A DNA stretch of 64,000 nt from Paenibacillus harenae (GTDB taxonomy: Bacteria; Bacillota; Bacilli; Paenibacillales; Paenibacillaceae): positions 496,001 to 560,000 of the forward strand of contig NZ_JAUSST010000003.1 of NCBI RefSeq assembly GCF_030812415.1, in the 5' to 3' direction. A program made the position numbers and the translations under genes. Of this stretch, positions 37,231-46,228 are shown piece by piece; position 1 is the first letter of the stretch; every line of letters starts with the position of its first letter. The notes under the pieces are model-generated. The model saw only the letters and a list, made by a program, of their open reading frames with translations, had not been told where the DNA came from and did not search any database.

Positions 37231-38239
37231 ACCTTTGCTCGGTATATCCTGTGCGCTGCTGCTTGGCGCCTCGTTAACGGGCTGCTCGCTGCTGCCCGCG
37301 GAGGAGGAGGCGCTGAAGCCGCCGCTCGTCAAGCCAGCCGAAGAAAACTATCGAACCGTCACGGTTGAGAGAGGCGATATTTCTCAGGAAATAAACGGGA
37401 GCGGAAGTTTGGAATCGACGAATACAGAACTTGTTCAGTTCAAGGGGCAGGGCGGAAGAATCGAAAAGGTTAACGTCAGTGCAGGCGATCAGGTCAAGAA
37501 GGGCGATGTGCTCGTTCAATTGAATCTTGATGGCCTCGATGTGCAGCTGAAGGAGCTGGAGCTGGCGCTTGCCAAAACGAAATTGTGGGTGAAGCAGGCT
37601 ACGCTTGCCGACAATACCGACGACCTGAAGCTGGCTAACTTACAGCTTGAGATCGATACGATCAAGTACGAGCGCCTACTTAGCACGTTCAACAGCAAGC
37701 AGCTCGTTGCCGGCATGAACGGGCAAGTGACGTTCGTTGAGGAACTGAAGGAAGGCGATTTCGTCGAGCCTTACCAGACGCTCGTCATTATTTCCGATCC
37801 ATCGCAGCTGCGCGTAGCGCTGCGCGTCGAGGATGCGACCTCGATGAGCAGCGTAGAAGTAGGCTACCCTGCACAGGTGATTTTCGGTTCGCAGACGATC
37901 GATGGCAAAGTCGTGCAGACGCCTTCTTCCGCGCCTGAGACGCTTAATCCGCAATTGTTGGAGCGTTATTCCAAGACGGTCTATATCAAAATGCCAACGT
38001 TGCCGGCAGACGCAAAAATCGGCATGCTGACCGATGTGAAGATCATCCTGCAGCATCGCGAGGATATATTGAAGATTCCGCGCAGCGGTCTGCGCAACTT
38101 CCTCGGTAGAACGTTCGTACGGACGCTCGACGAGGAGAACAAGGTGCGCGAGATCGACGTGGAGACGGGCATTAAGGGATCGACCGAAATCGAAATTACG
38201 AAAGGTCTGGAAGAAGGGACCATCGTTGTACTGCAATAG
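37205..38239 (+). CDS. MacA/HlyD-type periplasmic-adaptor-like lipoprotein
   Basis: 344 residues from ATG 37205; this ATG touches GGAGG, and TTG 37214 in frame would have better spacing. Both give the same mature protein with lipobox (SLTGCS). The biotinyl-lipoyl-like hairpin is visible at GGRIEKVNVSAGDQVKKGDVLVQL and, after a coiled helix, AGMNGQVTFVEELKEGDFV; a beta-barrel and membrane-proximal part follow. Such adaptors pass substrates from FtsX-type permeases. Overlaps the ATPase gene by 26 nt. Confidence 0.82.
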   Translation: MDKLLQKLKPLLGISCALLLGASLTGCSLLPAEEEALKPPLVKPAEENYRTVTVERGDISQEINGSGSLESTNTELVQFKGQGGRIEKVNVSAGDQVKKGDVLVQLNLDGLDVQLKELELALAKTKLWVKQATLADNTDDLKLANLQLEIDTIKYERLLSTFNSKQLVAGMNGQVTFVEELKEGDFVEPYQTLVIISDPSQLRVALRVEDATSMSSVEVGYPAQVIFGSQTIDGKVVQTPSSAPETLNPQLLERYSKTVYIKMPTLPADAKIGMLTDVKIILQHREDILKIPRSGLRNFLGRTFVRTLDEENKVREIDVETGIKGSTEIEITKGLEEGTIVVLQ

Positions 38240-38313
38240 TGTGATGTGAGAGGCGGCCTTGCCGTTTTAACTCGGCGTTAGCCGTTTACGCTTGTTTTGT
38301 GGGAGGTTTTCGA

Positions 38314-41199
38314 GTGGCTTTGTTTGTCATGATAATACGCAAGATGGTGCAAAACAAGTGGCTCGTCTCAAGCTTATTCATCGGCTTGCTCATGTCGGTC
38401 GCTCTGGTCAGCAGCATGCCGATCTATTCGGAGGCGATCCTATCCCGCATGCTGGTCAAGGACCTGGAGACGATGCAGACGCAGACGGGCACTTATCCCG
38501 GAACGCATTATTCCAAGCTGTTCTTTACGAAAGAAACACCGGATCAGATGAATCGCATCTATAACCGGGTCAGTACGTTTATCAAAGAGGAGGGAGCTCC
38601 GGGTTTCCAGCTTCCGGTTCAGGAGATCGTAACCGATCTGCAGTCCAAGTCGCTCAAGATAAGGCCTCAGGACGATCCGGAGCCAGATACGAAGCGCAAT
38701 GTGAAAAGCGTAGCGCTTCGCTCGTTCACCGACCTGGAGAAACATATTAAGCTGACGGACGGAAGCATGCCCGCCGCTCAGCCGGTAGACGGCGTATATG
38801 AGGTGCTTCTGACGGAGAGAGCGCTAATTCAATACAAGACGATCGTTGGCGCGGTCTTCACGGTCGAAGACGACAAAGTAGCCGTACCGATCAAGCTGAA
38901 GGTCGCAGGCACCTTCGAGAAGCTCCAGGACGATGATTCTTACTTCAGGGATACCGACTTAAGCGACCTCACCAATAGCTTCGTGATGAACGATCAGTTC
39001 GCTTACCAGCAGATGCTGAAGGACAGCATCATCCCTATAGCGGGAGCGGGCTGGTTCATCGTGGTCGATTATTCGAAAATGGAGCTGCAGTATGTGGACG
39101 ACTTCATCGCGACCAGCAACAGCATTCGCGATACGATGCTGAAGAACGTCACGATGTATCAGATGGTATCCGAATCGCGGGCTCTCGAAGCGATCGCGGC
39201 CTATATGGACAGAGCCGCGCAGCTGCGCACGCTTATGTGGTCGCTTAACGTTCCGGTACTCATCATGCTTGGCTTCTATATGTTCATGGTATCCAACCTG
39301 ATCGCCGACCGCCAGAAGAACGAGATCGCCGTTCTGCGCAGCCGCGGCGCTGCAAGATGGCAAGTCGTTACCTCCTATGCGGTTGAAGGCTTGCTGCTAA
39401 GCGGCATTGCCTTCGGTCTTGGTCCGCTGCTCGGCATGATGCTTACGGAGGTGCTGGGCGCTTCGAGCGGCTTCCTAGAATTCGTGCAGCGCGTAAGGCT
39501 CCCTGTCCGGGTAACGGAGGAGGCCTACCAATACGGAGCTATTGCGGCAGGGGCATGCTTCATCATTATGCTCATTCCGATTATTCTTGCGACGAGAGTA
39601 ACGATCGTCGGTCATAAGCAGCAGATGGCAAGGCTGACGAAGTCGCCGCTATGGCACAAAGTTTTTCTCGATGTCATCGCGATCGCATTGGCGCTCTATG
39701 GACTCAATACGTTCAAGAAAAGGCTTGCCGATCTCCAAAGCCTCGGGTTGAACGCGAACGATCTGACGATCGATCCGCTGCAATTCGTTATTCCTGCCTT
39801 ATTCATCATGGGCGGCGGCTTGCTGCTGCTGCGCTTGTATCCTTGGGTGCTTCGTCTCGTTTATTGGATCGGCAAGAAATGGTGGCCGCCTTCCGTTTAT
39901 GCGACGCTCATACAGGTCGGCCGCTCAAGCAGCCAATACCAGTTCCTTATGATTTTCCTTATTATGACGATTGCGACAGGCGTGTTCAGCGCCTCGGCGG
40001 CAAGAACGATCAACAACAATACGGAGGATCGCATTCAATACGGCAACGGTGCGGAGATCGTGCTAACCCAGCAGTGGGTTAACGATGCGCCGCCGCCACC
40101 GCCTCCCGGCGCTCCGTCGAGCGGGGCTGACGCTGCGGTAACGGATCCGGTCGTTCATTATTTGGAACCGTCGTTCGATCCGTTCACGAAGCTTCCCGGC
40201 GTGGAGCATGCGGCTAAAGTGTTCACGAAAAACGATGTGTCGTTCTCCGTCAACGATCAGTCGGGCGCAGCCAGATTGATGGGCATCGATACGTTCGATT
40301 TCGGCAATACGACTTGGTTCAGAGACAGCTTGCTCGACTATCCGATCAACGATTATTTGAATCTCATTGCCGTTGATCCAACGGCTGTCCTGATCTCAAG
40401 CACGCTGGCGAAGCAGAAAAACGTGAAGGCCGGCGACACGATTTGGGTAGGCTGGGAGGACGTGCCGCAGCAGCCGTTCAAGGTGTACGGCATTATCGAT
40501 TACTTCCCGACGTTCAACCCGAACCCGCCGATCGGAAGCGTGGATGCCAGTGACGAGGAGACCATCTCCAATGCGCCTATGCTGATCGTCGGCCATTTGC
40601 CGAGAATTCAGGTACAGCTGGCGCTTGAGCCGTATGACGTTTGGATTAAGCTGGATTCGGATACGCCTACTGCCGATTTCTACGAGGGAATCAGCGAGCA
40701 GAAAATGTCGATTACGAAGATTGTCAACACGCGCGAGGAGCTTGCCAGGGCGAAAAACGATCCGTTCTTAATGGCGCTTAACGGCGTATTGACGCTTGGC
40801 TTCGTACTCTCCATTCTAGTCAGCTTTATCGGCTTCCTTCTGTATTGGGTATTGTCCTTGCGCGGCCGTACGCTTCAGAACGGTATATTACGGGCCATTG
40901 GATTATCGCTTCGGCAGTTGATTACGATGCTTGCCGTGGAGCAGCTGTTCACTTCGGGCGTAGCCGTGCTTATCGGTATCGGCATCGGCAACTTAACGAG
41001 CCGGCTGTATGTGCCGAATTTCCAAATCGCGTTCAATCCGAGCAGTCTAGTCCCGCCGTTCAAAGTGATGTTCGAAGCTGCGGACTTAGCGCGTATTTAT
41101 ACGCTGGTCGCCATTATGCTCCTGGTCGGTCTCGGCATCCTTGCCTTCATGCTGTCCCGTCTGCGCATTCATCAAGCGATCAAGCTAGGGGAGGACTAA
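38314..41199 (+). CDS. Large FtsX/MacB-like permease
   Basis: 961 residues from GTG 38314 (GGGAGG, 7 nt). An N-terminal helix (about 15-35) and large extracytoplasmic domain, a block of helices around 300-440, a second helix pair near 450-520, another outside domain with a poly-Pro/Gly loop near 595, and a C-terminal helix triplet (about 820-950) define a duplicated FtsX architecture as in lipoprotein/peptide exporters. It is larger than MacB. With its adaptor and ATPases it probably moves lipids, peptides or antibiotics. Confidence 0.83.
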   Translation: MALFVMIIRKMVQNKWLVSSLFIGLLMSVALVSSMPIYSEAILSRMLVKDLETMQTQTGTYPGTHYSKLFFTKETPDQMNRIYNRVSTFIKEEGAPGFQLPVQEIVTDLQSKSLKIRPQDDPEPDTKRNVKSVALRSFTDLEKHIKLTDGSMPAAQPVDGVYEVLLTERALIQYKTIVGAVFTVEDDKVAVPIKLKVAGTFEKLQDDDSYFRDTDLSDLTNSFVMNDQFAYQQMLKDSIIPIAGAGWFIVVDYSKMELQYVDDFIATSNSIRDTMLKNVTMYQMVSESRALEAIAAYMDRAAQLRTLMWSLNVPVLIMLGFYMFMVSNLIADRQKNEIAVLRSRGAARWQVVTSYAVEGLLLSGIAFGLGPLLGMMLTEVLGASSGFLEFVQRVRLPVRVTEEAYQYGAIAAGACFIIMLIPIILATRVTIVGHKQQMARLTKSPLWHKVFLDVIAIALALYGLNTFKKRLADLQSLGLNANDLTIDPLQFVIPALFIMGGGLLLLRLYPWVLRLVYWIGKKWWPPSVYATLIQVGRSSSQYQFLMIFLIMTIATGVFSASAARTINNNTEDRIQYGNGAEIVLTQQWVNDAPPPPPPGAPSSGADAAVTDPVVHYLEPSFDPFTKLPGVEHAAKVFTKNDVSFSVNDQSGAARLMGIDTFDFGNTTWFRDSLLDYPINDYLNLIAVDPTAVLISSTLAKQKNVKAGDTIWVGWEDVPQQPFKVYGIIDYFPTFNPNPPIGSVDASDEETISNAPMLIVGHLPRIQVQLALEPYDVWIKLDSDTPTADFYEGISEQKMSITKIVNTREELARAKNDPFLMALNGVLTLGFVLSILVSFIGFLLYWVLSLRGRTLQNGILRAIGLSLRQLITMLAVEQLFTSGVAVLIGIGIGNLTSRLYVPNFQIAFNPSSLVPPFKVMFEAADLARIYTLVAIMLLVGLGILAFMLSRLRIHQAIKLGED

Positions 41200-41202
41200 C
41201 GA

Positions 41203-42093
41203 GTGATTCATTGCGAGGGGCTTGTTAAAATATACAAAGCGGCCGATCTGGAAGTATTCGCGCTGCAAGGGCTTGATCTTCACGTCGAGAGCGGCGAGCT
41301 GATGGCAATTATCGGCAACAGCGGAAGCGGCAAATCGACGCTGCTTAATATGCTGGGCGGTCTTGACCGCCCGACCGCCGGCAAGCTGATGGTCGACGGC
41401 AAAGATATGCTGAAGTTCAAGGAGCGGGATTTCGTCAAGTACAAACGGGAGAGCGTTGGATTCGTCTGGCAGAACAACGCCCGGAACTTGATTCCGTACT
41501 TGACCGCGCAGGAAAACGTGGAGCTGCCGATCTTGCTGACGGGGGCTCGCAAGCGCTGGCGGGCGAAGGAGCTGCTCGACGCGGTCGGCCTAAGCCATCG
41601 CGCCTCGAACAAGCTGTATCAGCTCTCCGGGGGGGAGCAGCAGCGCGTCGCCATTGCGATCGCGCTTGCCAACCATCCGAAGCTGCTGCTGGCCGACGAG
41701 CCGACCGGATCGGTCGATTCCAAGATGTCGAATCAGATCCTCGATCTGTTCCGTGAGCTGAATCGGACGATCGGCATTACGATCGTCATTGTCACGCATG
41801 ACCCGGAGCTGGCGAAGAAGGTGGACCGCGTAGCGGCGATTCGAGATGGCAAAATCTCATCCGAGATGCTGCGGAGACGTTCCTATGCGGAGGAGCTGGC
41901 GGAGCTTGAGGAAGCCGAGGCGGAGGAGACGCATGTCGAGTATGCGATTCTCGACAAAGCCGGACGTTTGCAAGTACCGGCGGGTTATCTGGAATCGATC
42001 GGCGTGAAAAACTCAAATAAGCTGCGCCTGGAACTGGGCGACGGGCGAATCGTCCTGCTGCCGCCGGAAGCAAGGGACAAGGAACAAGCATAA
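41203..42093 (+). CDS. LolD/MacB-type ABC ATPase 2 with AbrB-like C-terminal domain
   Basis: 296 residues from GTG 41203, 3 nt after the permease stop (GGGGAGGACTAAC). ATPase motifs: [39 protein letters not shown]. After about residue 230 an acidic linker leads to a ~45-residue tail, [19 protein letters not shown] and [13 protein letters not shown], which reads like a swapped-hairpin AbrB/SpoVT module. Such a tail is uncommon on LolD-type ATPases and could mediate dimerisation. Second ATPase for the same permease. Confidence 0.83.
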   Translation: MIHCEGLVKIYKAADLEVFALQGLDLHVESGELMAIIGNSGSGKSTLLNMLGGLDRPTAGKLMVDGKDMLKFKERDFVKYKRESVGFVWQNNARNLIPYLTAQENVELPILLTGARKRWRAKELLDAVGLSHRASNKLYQLSGGEQQRVAIAIALANHPKLLLADEPTGSVDSKMSNQILDLFRELNRTIGITIVIVTHDPELAKKVDRVAAIRDGKISSEMLRRRSYAEELAELEEAEAEETHVEYAILDKAGRLQVPAGYLESIGVKNSNKLRLELGDGRIVLLPPEARDKEQA

Positions 42094-42103
42094 ACGCAAA
42101 AAA

Positions 42104-42143
42104 ATGGCGGTCAGGAGCTCGTTAACGAGCTCCTGACCGCCAT
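42104..42143 (+). terminator. Perfect 17-bp palindromic terminator
   Basis: ATGGCGGTCAGGAGCTC (42104-42120) and GAGCTCCTGACCGCCAT (42127-42143) are perfect complements around GTTAAC. A-rich on the 5' side and TGTTGTTT on the 3' side. Confidence 0.85.
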
Positions 42144-42219
42144 TGTTGTTTATGACTTATGCCCCGCCGTTTCGTTTCATCTGTTAGACAATAGGGGGTT
42201 GGTTTCGGCACGAGGGCGT

Positions 42220-42407
42220 CTATGTTGGATGATTGCATTAACTGTTGCCGATTTAGGGGGCTTTCAGAGCCTATGTTGGATTTCTGCACTAACTTTGCCT
42301 CGGAAAGCATCATTCCAGCCGATTAAGAGAAAAGTTGATGCCAAAATCCATTATAGCAGTTTCTGGGGCCTCCTGGAGGCGCTCTATCCTGCAGAAATCC
42401 AATATAG
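42220..42407. repeat. Intergenic repeat cluster: two direct and two inverted units
   Basis: CTATGTTGGAT-GATTGCA-TTAACTG (from 42220) recurs as CTATGTTGGATTTCTGCACT (from 42271). Inverted relatives are AAAATCCATTATAGCAG (42341-42357) and TGCAGAAATCCAATATAG (42390-42407). The facing copies can fold into a long imperfect hairpin. The 388-nt gap between the ABC operon and the regulator holds only this and the terminator. Short repeats of this type are dispersed in Paenibacillus chromosomes. Confidence 0.65.
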
Positions 42408-42481
42408 AATAGCGATAAGCTAACAAGCGACCATCAAACCAGCATAATCAGCATACCCGTGTATCGACTTTTGATTTCCGC

Positions 42482-43432
42482 TTATTCGGTATCCGCCGCC
42501 GGCTGCAGCGCTTGATCTTCTTGCGCGATCTTCGTATAGAAGAGCTTGAATACGATGTCTTGGCTGTAATTGCCGAAGCCGTCGCCGAACAGCGTAACGC
42601 CGCCGATATGGTCGGCATCCTCGAGGACGGCAATCTGGAACGTCCAGTTTCTGTTGCGGATGTCGATATCGTTGATGGTCACGTTGGATATTTTGACCCC
42701 GTCCATGTAAGTGCCCTCTTGCCGGATGAAGAGTCGCTTAAGCAATCCGTACTGGTTAACTTCCTCGAACCACCAGGACGGATTGAGCTTGCCTTTGCCG
42801 CCGAAGTCCGATGGGCTTGTCCACATGCCTACATTGACGCCGTTGAAGAAAAAAGTAATATCGGACGGCCAATTCCGGTTCGTAAATGGCGCCTCGGACG
42901 AAATTTCCATCGAGATCTCAAGCTCTTCCGGTTGCTCGCTGTGAAGTAGAAAGTTCGGCAGTTTGTATTCGATATAGCCTTGCGTGAACCATAGTATTTT
43001 TGCGTTGACCCGCTCCGGATCGAGGAAGTAACGCGGGTCGTCGAATAAGCCGATTACTTTCTCCGGCGTACAGATTCCGCATGTAGGAACGATGATGATG
43101 TCGGTATAGTGGCCGATCGATACTTCGCTTCTTCTTGATTCGCGAGGAATGACGTTCTTGCGCGGGAAGTCGATCTCCAGGCCGTTCATTGCGAGCGAGC
43201 ATACTTTCTGTGCGGCGCCGCCCTTGCCAGGCGTCATTTCCGACTTAATAATGTTCGCTTTCTCGAGCTTCTTGACATGCATCGTCATAATGGCGCTGCT
43301 AAGGCCGAGCGCTTCGGCCAGCTCGCGAATGTTCATTGATTTCTTGGAAAGCAAATGAACGATTTGAATCCGAACATTACTGGAGATTGCCTCGAATATA
43401 GGCAGATGCTCCTCGGATAGTTCGATTTTCAA
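42482..43432 (-). CDS. ArsR-type transcriptional regulator with large C-terminal domain
   Basis: 316 residues from TTG 43432, behind GGAGGG at 6 nt; the frame is open further upstream without a ribosome site. N-terminal winged helix (about 10-85: RIQIVHLLSKKSMNIRELAEALGLSS, then a basic wing) followed by ~230 residues of mixed beta structure, probably ligand sensing, unlike the ~100-residue classic ArsR proteins. The C-terminal segment mentions several Trp/Asn-rich strands typical of jelly-roll folds. It diverges from the SDR gene and probably controls it. Confidence 0.78.
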   Translation of the reverse strand: MKIELSEEHLPIFEAISSNVRIQIVHLLSKKSMNIRELAEALGLSSAIMTMHVKKLEKANIIKSEMTPGKGGAAQKVCSLAMNGLEIDFPRKNVIPRESRRSEVSIGHYTDIIIVPTCGICTPEKVIGLFDDPRYFLDPERVNAKILWFTQGYIEYKLPNFLLHSEQPEELEISMEISSEAPFTNRNWPSDITFFFNGVNVGMWTSPSDFGGKGKLNPSWWFEEVNQYGLLKRLFIRQEGTYMDGVKISNVTINDIDIRNRNWTFQIAVLEDADHIGGVTLFGDGFGNYSQDIVFKLFYTKIAQEDQALQPAADTE

Positions 43433-43495
43433 TGGAAACCCTCCAACATTTTTTTTGTAAGCAAGGAGCCGATAACTTTTATCCACATAAAAACA

Positions 43496-43525
43496 TTGAC
43501 TTTTTGGTAGCATAACTAATAATAA
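43496..43525 (+). promoter_or_regulatory. Candidate sigma-A promoter of the SDR gene
   Basis: TTGACT (43496-43501), 18 nt, TAATAA (43520-43525), about 45 nt before the SDR ATG. The intergenic stretch is strongly AT-rich. Confidence 0.5.
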
Positions 43526-43570
43526 AACATATAACAAAAATATTAATATAAGGGACGGTGTCCATCCGAT

Positions 43571-44332
43571 ATGAAGCTGGACCTAGCGAACAAAACCGCT
43601 TTAGTAACAGGAGCGACCGGCGATCTGGGTCGTGTAATGGCCAGAACGCTTGCCAAATGCGGAGCTAACATTGTCATTCATTATAACAGTAACGAGATAA
43701 AGGCAAAAGAGCTTCGGAGGGAAATGTCGGAAATCGGGGTAGAAGCGCTCATTGTGAAGGCCGATGTGACGAGCGAGAAACAATTGAACGAGATGAAGGA
43801 TACGATTGCCGCGCAAGGCTGGCATATCGACATTGTCGTCGCGAACGCCGTCATTCAATATGAGTGGACAACCATTCTTAATCAGGCTGCGGCCGATTAC
43901 GTAAGCCAATTCGAATCCTGCGTCATGCAAAGCGTGTACTTGGCGAAGGCGTTCGTGCCGGCGATGATCGAGCGCAAGTATGGCCGCATGATCGGCATCA
44001 ACACCGAATGCGCCATGCAGAACTTCGCCGGACAATCGGCATACACGGCTGGCAAGCGCGGCATGGACGGCATCTATCGCGTGCTGGCGAAGGAAGTCGG
44101 CGAGCATGGGATTACGGTGAATCAGATTGCGCCGGGCTGGACGATCAGCGACCGCGACCGTGCGAACAATACGGAGCATAGCGAGAGCTACGAGAAGACC
44201 GTGCCGCTTAAGCGCAGAGGAACGGATCAGGAAATCGCGAACGCGGTTGCCTTCTTGGCATCGGATATGGCAAGCTTCATAACAGGCGCCTACATCCCCG
44301 TGAACGGCGGTAATGTAATGCCTGCCATCTAA
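43571..44332 (+). CDS. Short-chain dehydrogenase/reductase (FabG-like)
   Basis: 253 residues. Rossmann motif TGATGDLGRVMA, NAV segment, catalytic YTAGK and the C-terminal ITGAYIPVNGG are all present. The mid-chain Ser/Tyr/Lys set supports an active NAD(P)H-dependent oxidoreductase of the classical FabG group. Adjacent to carbohydrate-type sensors and binding protein, so a sugar or polyol substrate is as likely as an acyl one. Confidence 0.87.
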   Translation: MKLDLANKTALVTGATGDLGRVMARTLAKCGANIVIHYNSNEIKAKELRREMSEIGVEALIVKADVTSEKQLNEMKDTIAAQGWHIDIVVANAVIQYEWTTILNQAAADYVSQFESCVMQSVYLAKAFVPAMIERKYGRMIGINTECAMQNFAGQSAYTAGKRGMDGIYRVLAKEVGEHGITVNQIAPGWTISDRDRANNTEHSESYEKTVPLKRRGTDQEIANAVAFLASDMASFITGAYIPVNGGNVMPAI

Positions 44333-44356
44333 GTAAAGCAACGGGGGAATCAGGCG

Positions 44357-46228
44357 ATGAGGCTGAGAAAGCGCTTCTGGCGCATCGGGTCGATTTTTGG
44401 CGATATGAGAATGGAGCGCAAGCTGATTGCCGTCTTCCTGCTTGTTGTTACGCTGCCTCTGGCCTTCATTGGCTATATCTCTTATACGAATTATTCGTTA
44501 TCGATCGAACAGAAAACGATTGTGTATTCGACGAAAATGCTCGAAAACATGATGGTGCGTGTCGATGACTATATCGAGGATATGATACGCATTACTTCGA
44601 TACCGGCTTATCAGGACGATATCAAGCAAAATCTGATCAAGTCCAACAACTATTACGAACAGCGCAGACAGGCGGCCGGAGAAAGCGGCAAATCGATTCC
44701 TGAAGATTTCAATATGCTGCTGTCGATTCAGCGGGGTATCGAAGGAAATATTTCATTTATTAATACGATCAAGCGGGGCGCTAATTCGGTCTATATTTTC
44801 GACCAGTTCGGCAACGGGTATTTCCAAGCGGCTGCGGGCGGCATTCGGCTTAACGTTAAGGAGAGCTACGACGATTGGCGCGAGGCGATCGAGTCATCGG
44901 GCGGAGAAGCGATGCTGTTCAGCACGCAGAAGTATACGAGCAATTTGCAAAGCGAGAAATTTGCTTTTTCCGTTGTACGCAAGGTGATCGACAAGTCGCT
45001 TAAGACGCTTGGCGTTATCGCGGTAGACGCCAATATTAGCGTAATCGAGGATCAGATTGCCGAGTTGGACAAGGTGACAAGCGGCAAATCGCTTATTATC
45101 GACGAGAAGGGCAACGTCATCTACGATAGCGACCGGCAGCGAATATCGACGAATATTCAGGATGATCCTGTGGTCAAACAAGCGGCTGGAACGAAAGGAA
45201 GCTTCTATGATGAGCAGGATGGCGAGAAGCGGCTCTATATTTATACGACATCGCCAAACACGAATTGGAAAGTGATGACCTCGATACCGGTCAGCGAGCT
45301 TACGAAGGATGCCGTCGTCATCCGCAACGTGACGTGGATCGCGACGTTCGTCACCATATTGGTGGCGCTGCTCCTATCGACCTTCTTTTCCTTCGCGCTT
45401 ACGAACCCTCTGCGCAAGATGATGCGGCTGATGAAGACGGTCCAGGAAGGGGACTTCAACGTCCAGTTCCCGGTCAAGTCGCGGGATGAAGTCGGCCAGC
45501 TCGGCAATCAATTCAATCGAATGATCGTGCGCATCGGCCAGCTCATTAGCGACATCTACGAGATGGAGACAAAGAAGAAGGAGGCGGAACTGCAAGCGCT
45601 GCAAAGTCAGATAAATCCTCACTTCATGTACAACTCGCTGGAATCGATACGGATGGCGGCGGAATTAAACGACGATCCGGTTGCGGCCGATATGATCTCT
45701 ATACTTGGAAAGCTGCTTCGCTACAGCATTAGCGATCTGCATGAAGAGGTCACGCTGTCGCGGGAATTCGGCCATGTACGCAATTATGTGGAGCTTCTCA
45801 ATTACCGCTATCCGAACCGATTCGTTCTGGAAATTAAGATGGCGGAGCAATTGGAGCAATACCCGATCATCAAGCTCGTGCTTCAGCCCATCGTGGAAAA
45901 TGCGATCTACCACGGCATGGACGACTCCAAGCCGTTCATGACGATTGGCCTCCATGTCGAAGCTGCAATGCAGGGCATGCTGGTGCGCATCAAGGATGAC
46001 GGCGTCGGCATGGATGCCGATACGCTTGAGCGGCTGAACCGGTCGCTCTCCGGCGGAGAAGAAGCCGTTCCTTCGCGTAAATCCGGAGGAATCGGCCTCA
46101 AGAACGTGAATGAACGAATCAAGCTCCATTACGGCATCAGCTATGGTCTGAAAGTATACAGCCGGCCTAAGCATGGCACGGAAGTCGTATTGCAGCTTCC
46201 ATTTGAACCTGGGAGAGAAACGGAATGA
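44357..46228 (+). CDS. YesM-type sensor histidine kinase
   Basis: 623 residues. Two membrane segments (about 22-42 and 325-345) flank a large extracellular dCache-like sensor. HAMP follows, then the YesM kinase core with LQSQINPHFMYNSLESIRM (phosphoacceptor His near 420) and an ATPase domain (VENAIYHGMDD, KDDGVGMD, GGIGLKNVNERI). In B. subtilis YesM partners with an AraC-type regulator YesN. No response regulator is adjacent here; instead the next genes are a binding lipoprotein and a LacI regulator. Confidence 0.88.
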   Translation: MRLRKRFWRIGSIFGDMRMERKLIAVFLLVVTLPLAFIGYISYTNYSLSIEQKTIVYSTKMLENMMVRVDDYIEDMIRITSIPAYQDDIKQNLIKSNNYYEQRRQAAGESGKSIPEDFNMLLSIQRGIEGNISFINTIKRGANSVYIFDQFGNGYFQAAAGGIRLNVKESYDDWREAIESSGGEAMLFSTQKYTSNLQSEKFAFSVVRKVIDKSLKTLGVIAVDANISVIEDQIAELDKVTSGKSLIIDEKGNVIYDSDRQRISTNIQDDPVVKQAAGTKGSFYDEQDGEKRLYIYTTSPNTNWKVMTSIPVSELTKDAVVIRNVTWIATFVTILVALLLSTFFSFALTNPLRKMMRLMKTVQEGDFNVQFPVKSRDEVGQLGNQFNRMIVRIGQLISDIYEMETKKKEAELQALQSQINPHFMYNSLESIRMAAELNDDPVAADMISILGKLLRYSISDLHEEVTLSREFGHVRNYVELLNYRYPNRFVLEIKMAEQLEQYPIIKLVLQPIVENAIYHGMDDSKPFMTIGLHVEAAMQGMLVRIKDDGVGMDADTLERLNRSLSGGEEAVPSRKSGGIGLKNVNERIKLHYGISYGLKVYSRPKHGTEVVLQLPFEPGRETE

